DNA of 64,000 nt from Promethearchaeota archaeon (GCA_016839745.1 JAEOTS010000025.1:1-64000); one strand, 5' to 3'; numbered from the stretch's first letter, positions 17,380 to 26,771 are shown. Notes: generated by a model from the letters alone, not told the origin. Translations and numbers: made by a program.

Positions 17380-18222
17380 TTAAGCTAGAATCTCAAAATT
17401 TAGAGATTCTAATTTTAAATATTTGTTATAAATTTGTTGAGGATCACCAACAAACATCTTTTTGAATTGTGGTTTTAAAAATAAATTAAGTAATCCCGCA
17501 ATAATCCTCTTAAAAATCCCTATTCTAGTGTCGTAATAATATTGCTTATCATCTTCTAACCATCCTTGTTCAAACCAATAATTATAATCGGCATTAGTTT
17601 CATCCCTTGCAATATTATGCAGTGCTTTCCTCACTTTAAATCCAAGAACACCTCCTAAGCTTGGTTTTTGATATCTCTGACCATTTAATGCCTTTAAGAA
17701 TATTTTGCATGTTTTCTTAATTTTCTTAACAATTTTTGTTTCTGCTCCTTCAATGGGCATCGTCCGTATCTCTAATCGATGTACGAAATTAAATCCCCAA
17801 GAGTTAGCTACTTGATTGAAATAGTTTGTAACCTTCTTCGCATCAGCAATACCACAATTACAAACACCAATTGCGATTTTTCCGAAAAAACAAGGTCTGT
17901 GGAAAATGTAGGATAACCTGTCAAAAAAATTTTTCATAAGAGCAGGAATGTGCAAGGCATAAGCGGGAGCCATGAAAATTACACCATTAGCTTGATCAAT
18001 CTTATTGAAGATTATATCGCGATCGTCTTTTCCTACTGGGCATTTATCTTCACCTTTAAAAAAGCAGTTATGACACCCTCTACATTGTTCTAGATGAACA
18101 TCTTTAAGATATAAATATTCGAACTCAACTTCCTGAAGCAATTTTAGTTGATATTCTAGTTGTTGCATTATCATGGTCCCATAACCCTTTCTAGGACCAC
18201 CCATTATAGCTAAGATTCTCAT
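17380..18222 (-). CDS. Iron-sulfur flavoprotein / NADPH-dependent FMN reductase family
   Basis: This 280-residue protein has an FMN-binding flavodoxin-like fold: ILAIMGGPRKGYGTM at the start and FMAPAYALHIPALMKNFFDR later. Between them is a compact cysteine motif, CRGCHNCFFKGEDKC, as in archaeal iron-sulfur flavoproteins that bind a 4Fe-4S cluster beside FMN. These reduce oxygen, peroxide or other acceptors with ferredoxin. About 90 extra residues follow the core. It is convergent with the transporter gene, three bases from its stop. Confidence 0.87.
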   Translation of the reverse strand: MRILAIMGGPRKGYGTMIMQQLEYQLKLLQEVEFEYLYLKDVHLEQCRGCHNCFFKGEDKCPVGKDDRDIIFNKIDQANGVIFMAPAYALHIPALMKNFFDRLSYIFHRPCFFGKIAIGVCNCGIADAKKVTNYFNQVANSWGFNFVHRLEIRTMPIEGAETKIVKKIKKTCKIFLKALNGQRYQKPSLGGVLGFKVRKALHNIARDETNADYNYWFEQGWLEDDKQYYYDTRIGIFKRIIAGLLNLFLKPQFKKMFVGDPQQIYNKYLKLESLNFEILA

Positions 18223-18294
18223 TTTCTATTCTCATTAATGTTGTATTAACTTAAATAATAAATATTTGACTTTCTATTTAAACTTATTGTTGGT

Positions 18295-18325
18295 TCTACA
18301 TAGTATGTGTTAAGTCTATATAGTA
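18295..18325. promoter_or_regulatory. Direct repeat of a palindromic 11-mer upstream of the HAD phosphatase gene
   Basis: TCTACATAGTA (18295-18305) and TCTATATAGTA (18315-18325) start twenty bases apart, about two helical turns. The inner CTATATAG is a perfect palindrome. It lies in the divergent promoter region of two genes and could be an operator or two TATA elements. Confidence 0.3.
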
Positions 18326-18404
18326 AAAAACTGAGATTTCACAGCGTCTATCGCGATTTAAAGCAATTTGACTACTTTAAGTAAGTTGAAAAATTATTAA
18401 AAAT

Positions 18405-18947
18405 ATGAGTAAAAAAAAAGCGATTATTTTAGATAGAGATGGTGTATTGATAGAGGATAAAAATTATTCATACAAAATTGAAGATTTAGAAGTCTTACCC
18501 GGAGTTATTGAGGGATTAAAACAATTACAGGAGGAATTTATCTTTTTTATAGTGACCAATCAATCTGGTATAGGGAGAGGCTACTATACAGTAAAAGATT
18601 TCCACAAATATAACGATTATTTGATATCTATTTTAAATGAAAACAATATTAAAATTGAAAAGACCTTTTTCTGTCCACATGTTAAGGAAGATAAGTGTGA
18701 TTGTAGAAAGCCTAATCCTAAATATTTAAAACTAATAGCTGATCAATGGAATGTTAATCTAGAATCCTCTTGGATGATCGGTGATCACCCATCAGATATA
18801 AAATTTGGAATTAATGGAGGATGTAGGACCGTCTATATGGTTACAGGACACGGAAAGAAGCATTTACAGGATTTAGAAGCTAAGGACATTAAACCAACTT
18901 TAGTCCATTCTAACTTTTTAGACGCAACTAAAGAAATAATGAAATGA
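18405..18947 (+). CDS. gmhB: HAD phosphatase of the GmhB/HisB-N type
   Basis: This 180-residue protein has HAD motif I LDRDGVLIED, motif II VTNQSGIGRG and motifs III/IV CRKPNPKYL and MIGDHPSDIKF. A zinc-binding loop CPHVKEDKCDC is diagnostic of D-glycero-D-manno-heptose 1,7-bisphosphate phosphatases and the related HisB N-terminal domain. It therefore removes a phosphate from a sugar bisphosphate or related small phosphate. No heptose or histidine genes flank it, so the substrate is uncertain. It is transcribed alone, away from the flavoprotein gene. Confidence 0.85.
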   Translation: MSKKKAIILDRDGVLIEDKNYSYKIEDLEVLPGVIEGLKQLQEEFIFFIVTNQSGIGRGYYTVKDFHKYNDYLISILNENNIKIEKTFFCPHVKEDKCDCRKPNPKYLKLIADQWNVNLESSWMIGDHPSDIKFGINGGCRTVYMVTGHGKKHLQDLEAKDIKPTLVHSNFLDATKEIMK

Positions 18948-18987
18948 GATAAATAAAAAACTGAATTCAGATTATTGAATTAATATA

Positions 18988-20478
18988 TTATGAATTACGC
19001 CTTTCTTCGTATTCGTTTCTTTTTTGTTCATGAAGAATGCTAACTTCTTTTTTCATCCTTTTAACAATTTCTCCAGTTAAAGGATAAAATTTAATCCATA
19101 TTAGTAAACCGATTAAACATACGATTCCAGGTAGAAGCGTCATGCTTATATTAACGCTTAAAGATGCTCTGGCTAAACCTTCAGTTGCTGATAATCCTTC
19201 GCCTACAAATATTAAACCAAATGCGGTCATTAAAGCTGGTGGTACCGCTAAAGCGACACTTATCATAGGTTTGCTAAGTAACGGTCCTATACCCGCATAA
19301 AGACCCTCTCTTCTTTCACCCGAAATTTTCCAATAATCATAATCTATAGTGTCTGCTCTCATGGGATTATGTTGGACAAATTCACCGGGAAAACCCAGCA
19401 TAAATATTGAAAACCCAATCGATACAAGAATCCAATTACCTGAAAGTCCAGCGAAAAAGCTAAAGAAACCACCTATAGCTAAAGCTCCAAAATAAAATGA
19501 AATGGATGCTTTTGTTGAGTATTTTGAAGCAATTTTTAAAATAATAGGAATTGAAATAATTACACAGAGGATTGGGCCAATCCAGAAGAGAAGCATGTTA
19601 AATCCTTCCATTGGTCCTAAAACCCACGTCAGATAGAAAGGTAAACTCACCATAACTAAGTTCAGAAACAATACTGAAACCCCGTCATATATTATATATA
19701 CTCTAAAAGATGGATTTTTAAAAGCGAGCTTTAAGGATTTAAATAAAGGAGTTTTATTTTCGGGAATATGTTCACTATGTTCGTGTACGTATTTTGATAA
19801 AATTAAGTAAGGAAAGATGCCAAAAACAGCGATAATTACTACTAGCACTTGAAATTGAGCAATAGTATCCGGATTAGGATCTGCTAAGTATATAATTGGA
19901 ATAATGAAACCAATTAAAATCGCCGGTAATTGAAACATGGTACCATAGAGTTGTATTTTCTCTCTCTCCCTTTGATTTAATGTCATTTGAGGGAGCAAAG
20001 CAACATACGCGCATAAAACGAGAGTAAACAACGCATCATAGGCAATTTGGGTCACAAGATACCATACAAACAGCCAAACTTGAATTTGGAGATTTGAAGT
20101 TTGCCCTCTCCACGCCTCTGGGGGAAAAAACACTAAAGCAAAGCACAAACTAAAGATTGGAGCCCCAAACTTAATATATGGGATATATCTTTGTACCTCT
20201 CCTCTTTTTTTGTTATTATACCGAGTATTTCCAATTGCATTACCAAAAATCGGGTCGTTTACTACATTCCAAATCGCATAGATAATTTGTGCGATAGTTA
20301 TCCAAATCGTTAAAAGACCCATCCACGCAAAGTAAAAGGATTGTATTACTCCCATAACGGAACCATAGAACGTACCCGGCATTTGAGCAAAAGCATAAGC
20401 AAACTTTTCCTTCATCGGTACGATTCCCGATGTTACATTTTCTATAGAATGAGCTTCCTCAGTAGATTTATCAGACAT
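18988..20478 (-). CDS. GPH/MFS sugar:cation symporter-like transporter
   Basis: This 496-residue membrane protein has about twelve helices and features of the glycoside-pentoside-hexuronide family: an N-terminal WNVVNDPIFGNAIGNTRY segment (the conserved N-DP-G motif) and a cytosolic loop RYNNKKRGEVQRYIPYIKFG. The family imports sugars with sodium or protons. Archaeal members often sit with glycosidases; a broken fucosidase start occurs 4 kb away, which may be a coincidence. An acyl-CoA dehydrogenase gene lies about 120 bp upstream on the same strand. Substrate unknown. Confidence 0.85.
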   Translation of the reverse strand: MSDKSTEEAHSIENVTSGIVPMKEKFAYAFAQMPGTFYGSVMGVIQSFYFAWMGLLTIWITIAQIIYAIWNVVNDPIFGNAIGNTRYNNKKRGEVQRYIPYIKFGAPIFSLCFALVFFPPEAWRGQTSNLQIQVWLFVWYLVTQIAYDALFTLVLCAYVALLPQMTLNQREREKIQLYGTMFQLPAILIGFIIPIIYLADPNPDTIAQFQVLVVIIAVFGIFPYLILSKYVHEHSEHIPENKTPLFKSLKLAFKNPSFRVYIIYDGVSVLFLNLVMVSLPFYLTWVLGPMEGFNMLLFWIGPILCVIISIPIILKIASKYSTKASISFYFGALAIGGFFSFFAGLSGNWILVSIGFSIFMLGFPGEFVQHNPMRADTIDYDYWKISGERREGLYAGIGPLLSKPMISVALAVPPALMTAFGLIFVGEGLSATEGLARASLSVNISMTLLPGIVCLIGLLIWIKFYPLTGEIVKRMKKEVSILHEQKRNEYEERRNS

Positions 20479-20599
20479 GTTTTAACCCCCAAATTCGTAA
20501 AAATCTCAAAATATCTAATAAATTAGAAAATTCGAATCGATATTTTAATATTATGTAAAATATAGGTAAAAAAAAAGTAAAAATAAAAAAATTTAATCT

Positions 20600-21781
20600 T
20601 TAAGCTCTATCTCGTTTGAATACGCTTGGCATTGCGTGTTCATATTTTTTCATCGCGAAGCGTGATATGATAATGCGTTGTATTTCACTTGTTCCTTCAT
20701 AGATTTGATAAAGCTTTGCGTCTCTGAATAATTTTTCAACAGGATATGTCCTTAAATAACCATATCCTCCATATATTTGTACTGCTTCGGTTGTTACATT
20801 CATTGCAACATCAGAGGCGAAAGCTTTAGCAATAGCAGAACTCATATTATTATCTAATCCTTGATCCGCTTCCCAAGCTGCTTTGTGGGTCAATAATCGA
20901 GCTGCTTCAATATCTTTATACATATTCGCTATTTTTTCTTGAATTACTTGATAATTCGCAATAGGTCTACCAAACGCTTCTCTTTTCTGAGCATAATCAA
21001 TTGAATATTCCATAGCTGAGCGAGCACAGCCTACAGCAAAAGCCCCTATTGCAGGACGAGTGTGAGCAAAAGTCTGCATCCCTAAGACAAATCCTCTACC
21101 AGGTTTAGCTAGAACATTCTCTTTGGGGATTCTTACATTCTTTAGAGCTACGGCAACAGTATTGGATGATCTCTGACCAAGTTTTGGGATATGTTTCCCT
21201 AATTTCACTCCCTCCGTCTTAGTATCTACGATAAAAGCTCCAATTCCTTTATGTTTTTTTTCAGGATCGGCTGTAGCAAAAACTGTAATATAATCAGCAT
21301 ATCCACCATTCGTAATCCAGAATTTAGCCCCATTTAATATATATTCTTCCCCATCTTTTTCAGCGCGACATTTCATGCCAGCCACATCAGATCCCATTGT
21401 TGGTTCTGATGTTGCGAATGCGATAAGCTTAGGTTCATTAATTAACTCACCTAAAATTCTCTCCTTTTGCTCCTCATTTCCTCCAATAACGATTGGTTCA
21501 GCACCAAGGTTATTATCAAAAATAGAAGTAGCCATTCCGGGACATGCTGAAGACATTTCTTCTACTACTAAACAAGCATCAAGCAATCCATAGCCTTGCC
21601 CTCCGTATTTCTTTGGTATTCCTAAATTTAATAATTTTTCTTCCCATGCTTTTTTAATTACCGGTAAGGGGAATTCTTCAGATTCATCGTATTTTCGAGC
21701 AACGGGTAAGACTTCTCTAATGGCAAATTCTCTTGCTTTTGCTTTTAATTTCTTTTGTTCTTCTGTTAATGTAAAATCCAT
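20600..21781 (-). CDS. Acyl-CoA dehydrogenase
   Basis: This 393-residue flavoprotein matches the acyl-CoA dehydrogenase family along its whole length. Landmarks are ATSEPTMGSDV, AKFWITNGGYAD, the helical YAQKREAFGRPIANYQ and AVQIYGGYGYLRTYPVE, with the catalytic glutamate in IYEGTSEIQRIIISRF. It oxidises a fatty or branched acyl-CoA to the enoyl-CoA and needs an electron acceptor such as ETF. No etfAB is adjacent. Its start is five bases from the stop of the FprA gene, so the two are probably cotranscribed. FprA cotranscription may link it to flavin electron flow. Confidence 0.94.
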   Translation of the reverse strand: MDFTLTEEQKKLKAKAREFAIREVLPVARKYDESEEFPLPVIKKAWEEKLLNLGIPKKYGGQGYGLLDACLVVEEMSSACPGMATSIFDNNLGAEPIVIGGNEEQKERILGELINEPKLIAFATSEPTMGSDVAGMKCRAEKDGEEYILNGAKFWITNGGYADYITVFATADPEKKHKGIGAFIVDTKTEGVKLGKHIPKLGQRSSNTVAVALKNVRIPKENVLAKPGRGFVLGMQTFAHTRPAIGAFAVGCARSAMEYSIDYAQKREAFGRPIANYQVIQEKIANMYKDIEAARLLTHKAAWEADQGLDNNMSSAIAKAFASDVAMNVTTEAVQIYGGYGYLRTYPVEKLFRDAKLYQIYEGTSEIQRIIISRFAMKKYEHAMPSVFKRDRA

Positions 21782-21785
21782 AAAT

Positions 21786-22997
21786 TTATACCTCCATTTT
21801 TTTAACTAATTTATCCACAATTTCCTTAAAGTTTAAATCACTAGGTTTTGGAACGAATTGTATTTCAATTGAATCGTCCAACATCGCTATTCCAGTGGCT
21901 TCCATTTCACTGATTATAGCTCTAACCGCACCTCTGCTCCAACCATATGATCCAAAAGCTAAACCAACCTTGTTCATTGGTTTTAAGCCTTTCTGGTAAC
22001 ATAAATATTCTGCTACGGAGGGAAAAAGTCCCCGATTTAAAGTTGGACTTCCAATAATAATAGCTTTAGCTTTCATTGCTTCAGTTATTACATCACTATA
22101 ATCAGAAGAGGTTAAATTGAACCGTTTTACTGGAATTCCCCTACGCCAAATCTCGTGGTAGAGTTCTTTCGCAATCTTGGTTGTACTTTCCCACATGCTG
22201 TCATATATAATCACAACTGAATTTTCTTCAATTTCTCCGGTTGACCATTTTGTATAAGCTTCTATGATTTCAGGGATATTCTTTCTCCAACACACCCCAT
22301 GTGAAGGACAAATAACATCTATCGGTAAAGCTCCAACGACGGGGAGAGTCTTAGCAATTAAGTTAGATAAATGAAGCAAAATATTTGCATAATATTTTTC
22401 TGCTTCCCACATTATTTCTGAAAATTTATTTTCATCATCCCAGTGTTTTGATGCAGCAAAATGTTGCCCGAAAGCATCGTTGGAAAATAACACATTTTTT
22501 CCTTTTTCGTCAGTCATAAAAGAAACCATCGAATCAGGCCAATGGATCATTGGAATAGGAACAAAAGTAAAAACTTTACCATTTCCAACATCTAAAGTAT
22601 CACCATTTTTTACTGCTCGTATTTTTTCAAAAATACTTTTATCTACTTCTTCATGATAATGTTGTTCTAAAATTTCAACCCCCTTTGTGGAGGCAATAAT
22701 CTCAGCATTTGGTAAATATTCCAATACTAACGGAAAAGAACCCGAATGATCTGGTTCGATATGATTCATAATAAGATAATCAATGTCTTTGAATTCACAC
22801 ACCGATTGAATGTGTTCTAAATAATACTTGAAGTACTGTCTTTTTACGGTATCAATTAATATCGTTTTATCTCCACTTTTTACAACATATGCATTATAAG
22901 AAGAACCCTTATGAGTCGAATATCCGTGAAAATTCCTTACTTCCCAGTCAACATAACCAACATAATATACATCTTTTAGTAATTCTAAACTTGACAT
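21786..22997 (-). CDS. fprA: FprA-type A-family flavodiiron protein
   Basis: This 403-residue protein has an N-terminal metallo-beta-lactamase domain with the diiron motif MNHIEPDHSGSFP, the further ligands in IPMIHWPDSM, SNDAFGQH and CPSHGVCWR, and a C-terminal flavodoxin domain starting VIIYDSMWESTTKIAKEL. Flavodiiron proteins reduce oxygen to water (or nitric oxide) with electrons from rubredoxin or F420H2. A rubredoxin gene lies 181 bp upstream on the same strand. It precedes acyl-CoA dehydrogenase in the same orientation, five bases away. Confidence 0.95.
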   Translation of the reverse strand: MSSLELLKDVYYVGYVDWEVRNFHGYSTHKGSSYNAYVVKSGDKTILIDTVKRQYFKYYLEHIQSVCEFKDIDYLIMNHIEPDHSGSFPLVLEYLPNAEIIASTKGVEILEQHYHEEVDKSIFEKIRAVKNGDTLDVGNGKVFTFVPIPMIHWPDSMVSFMTDEKGKNVLFSNDAFGQHFAASKHWDDENKFSEIMWEAEKYYANILLHLSNLIAKTLPVVGALPIDVICPSHGVCWRKNIPEIIEAYTKWSTGEIEENSVVIIYDSMWESTTKIAKELYHEIWRRGIPVKRFNLTSSDYSDVITEAMKAKAIIIGSPTLNRGLFPSVAEYLCYQKGLKPMNKVGLAFGSYGWSRGAVRAIISEMEATGIAMLDDSIEIQFVPKPSDLNFKEIVDKLVKKMEV

Positions 22998-23178
22998 TCT
23001 CTTCTCCCTTTTACTTATTAATAGAATATTGTTAATTAAGTTATTAGAACTTTGAAGTTATTTTAAAGTTAATTTATATATCCTATAAATTCTTAACAAC
23101 TAATCGAGTCTAAAATTAGTCCATTCTCAAAATTTCATGTAAAAAGGAAGAAAAAAATAAAATTAATTAAAGTATATC

Positions 23179-23313
23179 TTAAATTTGTGTAAAGAAACTC
23201 TTATCAACTCCGCAGACTGGGCATACCCAATCATCAGGGAGATCTTCGAACTTGGTGCCTTCTTTATCTTCGTCGTAAACATAACCGCAAGCGCCACATT
23301 CCCATTTAGCCAC
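23179..23313 (-). CDS. Rubredoxin (44 residues, GTG start)
   Basis: This short gene encodes a classic rubredoxin: [16 protein letters not shown] at the first iron loop and [15 protein letters not shown] at the second. The GTG start at 23313 follows AAGGT by eight bases on the minus strand. It lies upstream of the flavodiiron protein gene and is its likely electron donor; rubrerythrin and superoxide reductase can use it too. A leader-length spacer of 181 bp separates it from fprA, so they may or may not share a transcript. Confidence 0.95.
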   Translation of the reverse strand: MAKWECGACGYVYDEDKEGTKFEDLPDDWVCPVCGVDKSFFTQI

Positions 23314-23428
23314 AATAAACTACCTTTATTTTAATTTGTTTAATATTTTATAAATAAATGTATAATAATCTTTATCTTTCTTTTATTTTTAATAAATTTA
23401 ATTTCTTTAGGTTATAAAGTTCATATAC

Positions 23429-23441
23429 TTGGGTTACCCAA
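23429..23441. promoter_or_regulatory. Inverted repeat between rubredoxin and TIR genes
   Basis: TTGGG and CCCAA flank a TTA centre, in the divergent region that holds both promoters. It is a candidate operator. The rest of 23314-23562 is plain AT-rich sequence. Confidence 0.3.
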
Positions 23442-23562
23442 AAAATTGCTGAAAAGTATAAATTTCTTTTACTATCAATTTAAATTTTTAAATTCATTGA
23501 TATAATCAATTTTAGATTATAATCAGAATAAGCCTAATTAATAAGAAATAGAGGGAGTATAA

Positions 23563-24285
23563 TTGGATTTAATTACTACTTATTTAAGTTTTCCTTATGA
23601 AAAAATTGATGATGCGAATAGAATATTCATAGAAACAGTACAGAAAAATCTGATAGATCCTGATTTATTCGAAAAAAAACCCATACAACCAGTGATGATA
23701 TGGTATTCAGAAGATTATGTTATAATTACTTCTATACTTGAAGTGAAGGAAGGTAAGCTTAAAGAGGCTTTTAATTTTCTTGATATTAGAAAAAAGTGGT
23801 GGCCTCTAGAGGAAGGGTATAAAGTAGATGCTTGGGTGTCACCTCAAAGTGGAAAAACAAGGCCTACTTTTTTTGGAGAAAAGTATTTGATCTTTGTAAG
23901 CTACGCAACAAAAGATGCTCAAACCTTTAAAATTAATGAATTCGCCAAAAAATTAAAAGGCTTTCCAGAAATTAAGAAAGTTCTTTATTGGCAGGAACAT
24001 ATGCAGGATAACATCTTTAAGTTTATGAATGATAATCTAGGAAAATGTGACATAATGTTGTTATTTTGTTCAAAGAACGCGCTAAACTCCAAACCTGTTG
24101 AGAAGGAATGGACAGCAGCCGAAGCAATTGGTGTTCCAATTATTCCAATATTTATTGATACAGATCATATTCCTCCCCTTCTTAAATCAAGATTAGGTAT
24201 TGAATATGATATTAATGATATAGATAAAAATATTCGAGATTTGCGTACTTTAATCTTAAAAAAGATTAAAGGAGTATCAGACTAA
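23563..24285 (+). CDS. Soluble TIR-domain protein with a novel N-terminal domain
   Basis: Residues 1-105 form a compact unknown domain with YSEDYVIITSILEVKEGKL and a tryptophan-rich RKKWWPLEEGY stretch. Residues 108-240 are a TIR domain: YLIFVSYATKDAQTF (box 1), VLYWQEHMQD, DIMLLFCSKNALNS and the helix with the candidate NADase glutamate, VEKEWTAAEA, then GVPIIPIFID. Some TIR domains cleave NAD or signal by oligomerising. The same subfamily recurs in the two receptor-like proteins at 31.6-44.5 kb. The TTG start follows a GGGAG motif. No membrane segment is seen. It is divergent from rubredoxin; function and partner unknown. Confidence 0.82.
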   Translation: MDLITTYLSFPYEKIDDANRIFIETVQKNLIDPDLFEKKPIQPVMIWYSEDYVIITSILEVKEGKLKEAFNFLDIRKKWWPLEEGYKVDAWVSPQSGKTRPTFFGEKYLIFVSYATKDAQTFKINEFAKKLKGFPEIKKVLYWQEHMQDNIFKFMNDNLGKCDIMLLFCSKNALNSKPVEKEWTAAEAIGVPIIPIFIDTDHIPPLLKSRLGIEYDINDIDKNIRDLRTLILKKIKGVSD

Positions 24286-24325
24286 TTAAAATTGAAAAAT
24301 ACAAATATAAACAGGATGCTTAGAG

Positions 24326-24454
24326 ATGAAAGACAAATATCTGCCAACTTTAGAATCGCTAGGCCGTCATCCTTTACCAGAGTGGTATGATGATGCAAAA
24401 TTGGGCATGTTTATAGGTTGGGGTTTGTATTCAATCGCTGGTTGGAACTATTAG
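24326..24454 (+). pseudogene. N-terminal remnant of a GH29 alpha-L-fucosidase
   Basis: A 42-codon ORF encodes the start of an alpha-L-fucosidase: [20 protein letters not shown] then [13 protein letters not shown], after which a stop codon follows at once. In intact GH29 enzymes this is the first 40 of about 400-450 residues, and no fucosidase sequence follows; the next gene is antisense and begins three bases later. The usual His in the IHWG motif reads Gly here. It is most likely a deletion remnant of a lost glycosidase. Expression of a peptide cannot be excluded. Confidence 0.75.
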
Positions 24455-24456
24455 AA

Positions 24457-24777
24457 CTAAGAAGGAAAAAATCCTGCTTTTTTCAACGCTTCCATAGAAA
24501 TTCTGCTACTTGGGCTATCTCCTCTTGCTACATTGACACTGACTTCACCCTCTACTGCTTTAAAAATTTCAGCTACATCACCATGTGTGAATCCAGGGCA
24601 TAACATAATAGCTTCTATCGACTCATTTTGCCAATATTCTTTTGATACTTGTACTGCCTCTTCTTGGGTTTTAACAACAACAGAATACAATTTATACATT
24701 CCAGTATCAATTACAGTTCTATGTTTTTTATAATCTGCATCAGGTGCGTGTGCAATGAATAAAGCTTTAAATGTCAT
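24457..24777 (-). CDS. Small DUF6506-like protein
   Basis: This 106-residue protein starts FKALFIAHAPDADYKKHRT and contains EAIMLCPGFTHGDVAEIFKA, which is the pattern I recall for the DUF6506 family of small alpha/beta proteins. It has a ferredoxin-like layout, one conserved cysteine and no signal sequence. Function is unknown. It is antisense to, and three bases beyond, the fucosidase remnant and stands alone. Confidence 0.6.
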   Translation of the reverse strand: MTFKALFIAHAPDADYKKHRTVIDTGMYKLYSVVVKTQEEAVQVSKEYWQNESIEAIMLCPGFTHGDVAEIFKAVEGEVSVNVARGDSPSSRISMEALKKAGFFPS

Positions 24778-24900
24778 ATTAATGATTATCCATGGTTAAT
24801 ATTAAGTTTTTACTAAGCTATTGTTAATGAATAGAAAATTGTATTAACATGGAGTTTAAGGAATTTATTTAAGTTTTAAAATAATTTATACAAAAAGAAC

Positions 24901-26523
24901 CTATTTAGGTCGTCTAATCACTCTTCCTGGAGATTTTCGATTCTTTTTTCCGCTTTCGACGACGATAACACCATTTACAAAGACATATGGAATACCTTCA
25001 GGAAGTTGATAAGGTTGTTCGTAGGTTGCTTTATCAATAACCTTTTCAGGGTCAAAGATAACAATATCAGCCCAATTTCCTTCTCTAATAAGTCCTCTGT
25101 CTTGGAGTCCAAGCCGTTGCGCTGGAAACGATGTCATCTTACGAATTGCCTGTTCTAAGGTCAAAACTTTTTCTTTTCTGACATATTTACCCAGAATACG
25201 AGGATATGTTCCAAAGAACCTTGGATGGAATGCTCCAGCGCTAAAAGAAGCGGGAACTCCAGAACCATCTGTCCCAACCATTTGATAACGGCTAGTCATG
25301 ATTCTCTGAATATCTTCTTCTCCCATACTTTGTATGGTGGTCATGACATTTAGTTCGTTGTCAATTAATAGATTAAAAAAAGTATCAAAATCGTCTGAGA
25401 ATCCTTTGATTTTTGTGATTTCTGTGATATTCTTTGATATTATATCCTTCCATTTATCGTGAGTAACCGTTGAAATAAAGAAATTATGAAAACTCTCGTC
25501 ACGAATCCAATTTTCCCATCCTTTAATTCCTTCTTTAACCTCTGTTCTTATTCGCTCTTGATTTTCTGGTTTCCTTATGCGATTTAAAATATCTTCATTT
25601 TTTCCTTCGCGTACCCATGGAGGTAATGCCGTCATAAGTCCAGCCATACCACGATTATAAGGATATTGATCACATGTTATACTAATGCCTCGCTCGTTAG
25701 CCTCTTCAATTAAACTTAAAGTTTCCTTGCTAGTACCCCAGTAAGGTTTGCCAGATATTTTGTGATGAGCTATTTGTCCTCCAACACAACCGGATTTCTC
25801 AACGATTTCAATAACTTCCCCTACGGCTTTTAAAACCGTTGCCCCCTCACCACGTATGTGAGAAAAATACAATCCATTATATTCAGCAACTACTTTGGCT
25901 AATTCAATTATTTCATCTGTTTTTGCGAATACTTGAGGAGCATAGATCAAACCCGTACTCATACCAAAAGCTCCAGCCTCCATTGCTTCACGTAAATAAC
26001 CCTTCATTTTTTGGATTTGTTCTGGATTAGCAGGACGATTTTCGCCCCCTTGACCAGCAGCCCACTGTAAATTGCCATAACCTACAAAAAACACTAAATT
26101 TGCAGAATTCCGTTTCTTTTCGTTATAATTTAGGTATTCTGCGAATGTATGATAAGGAAACTCAAATTGAGAAAGGTTTGGGTCGATTTTACTTATTAAC
26201 TTAAGGAAGTCTTCTTCTCTTCCCTCAGGAATGGGGGCCATACCTTCTCCACACATTCCGACCACTGCTGTTGTTACTCCTTGGTATAATGTACACTCTT
26301 GACCTCTGCTACCCGGTAAAATATAATCAGTATGGGAGTGAATATCTATAAATCCGGGACATATTATCAAACCCCTGGCATCTATAACTTTCTTAGCGTC
26401 ACTTTTTATCTTTGGACTTATTTCCACTATTTTTCCGTCCTTAATTCCGATTTCTCCAGAATACCAGGGATTTCCCGTTCCATCAATTATTCTTCCATCT
26501 TTGATAATAATTTCATAATCCAT
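24901..26523 (-). CDS. D-aminoacylase / N-acyl-D-amino-acid deacylase family amidohydrolase
   Basis: This 540-residue amidohydrolase begins IIKDGRIIDGTGNPWYSG, has the metal motif DIHSHTDYILP, SHIRGEG, GGQIAHHKISGKPYW and a late TDGSG aspartate, and ends in a beta-sandwich with GNWADIVIFDPEKV. The family hydrolyses N-acyl-D-amino acids or related amides, often from peptide or cell-wall debris. ATG 26523 is preferred over an in-frame TTG at 26532. No amino-acid transporter is adjacent. Exact substrate not deducible. Confidence 0.88.
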   Translation of the reverse strand: MDYEIIIKDGRIIDGTGNPWYSGEIGIKDGKIVEISPKIKSDAKKVIDARGLIICPGFIDIHSHTDYILPGSRGQECTLYQGVTTAVVGMCGEGMAPIPEGREEDFLKLISKIDPNLSQFEFPYHTFAEYLNYNEKKRNSANLVFFVGYGNLQWAAGQGGENRPANPEQIQKMKGYLREAMEAGAFGMSTGLIYAPQVFAKTDEIIELAKVVAEYNGLYFSHIRGEGATVLKAVGEVIEIVEKSGCVGGQIAHHKISGKPYWGTSKETLSLIEEANERGISITCDQYPYNRGMAGLMTALPPWVREGKNEDILNRIRKPENQERIRTEVKEGIKGWENWIRDESFHNFFISTVTHDKWKDIISKNITEITKIKGFSDDFDTFFNLLIDNELNVMTTIQSMGEEDIQRIMTSRYQMVGTDGSGVPASFSAGAFHPRFFGTYPRILGKYVRKEKVLTLEQAIRKMTSFPAQRLGLQDRGLIREGNWADIVIFDPEKVIDKATYEQPYQLPEGIPYVFVNGVIVVESGKKNRKSPGRVIRRPK

Positions 26524-26616
26524 GCTTAACAAATCTAAGAGTTATATGAGTAGATTAAATAATTATATATTAAAAAAATAGTAGATTTTCTCAAATTTGA
26601 GCAACTAAATTTGAAT

Positions 26617-26763
26617 TTATTTTGGAGATTGCTTTTTCACGAAAAAATTCTTAGAGGTACGACACCTTGGGCATTTATAGTTGTCACCAACCTTTTCAAA
26701 CGGAATCTCGTGTTCTTCGTCTATATATACGTAATTACATCTTTTACAGCGGTGTATTGTCAT
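26617..26763 (-). CDS. Small rubredoxin-like protein (48 residues)
   Basis: The ORF encodes HRCKRCNYVYIDEEHE and YKCPRCRTSKNFFVK, two CxxC knuckles in rubredoxin spacing, but with basic rather than acidic surface and without the usual tryptophan. It could bind iron or zinc. GTGA lies ten bases before the ATG and overlaps the stop codon of the upstream NADH:rubredoxin reductase gene, so the two are translationally close and in one operon. Confidence 0.82.
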   Translation of the reverse strand: MTIHRCKRCNYVYIDEEHEIPFEKVGDNYKCPRCRTSKNFFVKKQSPK

Positions 26764-26771
26764 AATCTTCA

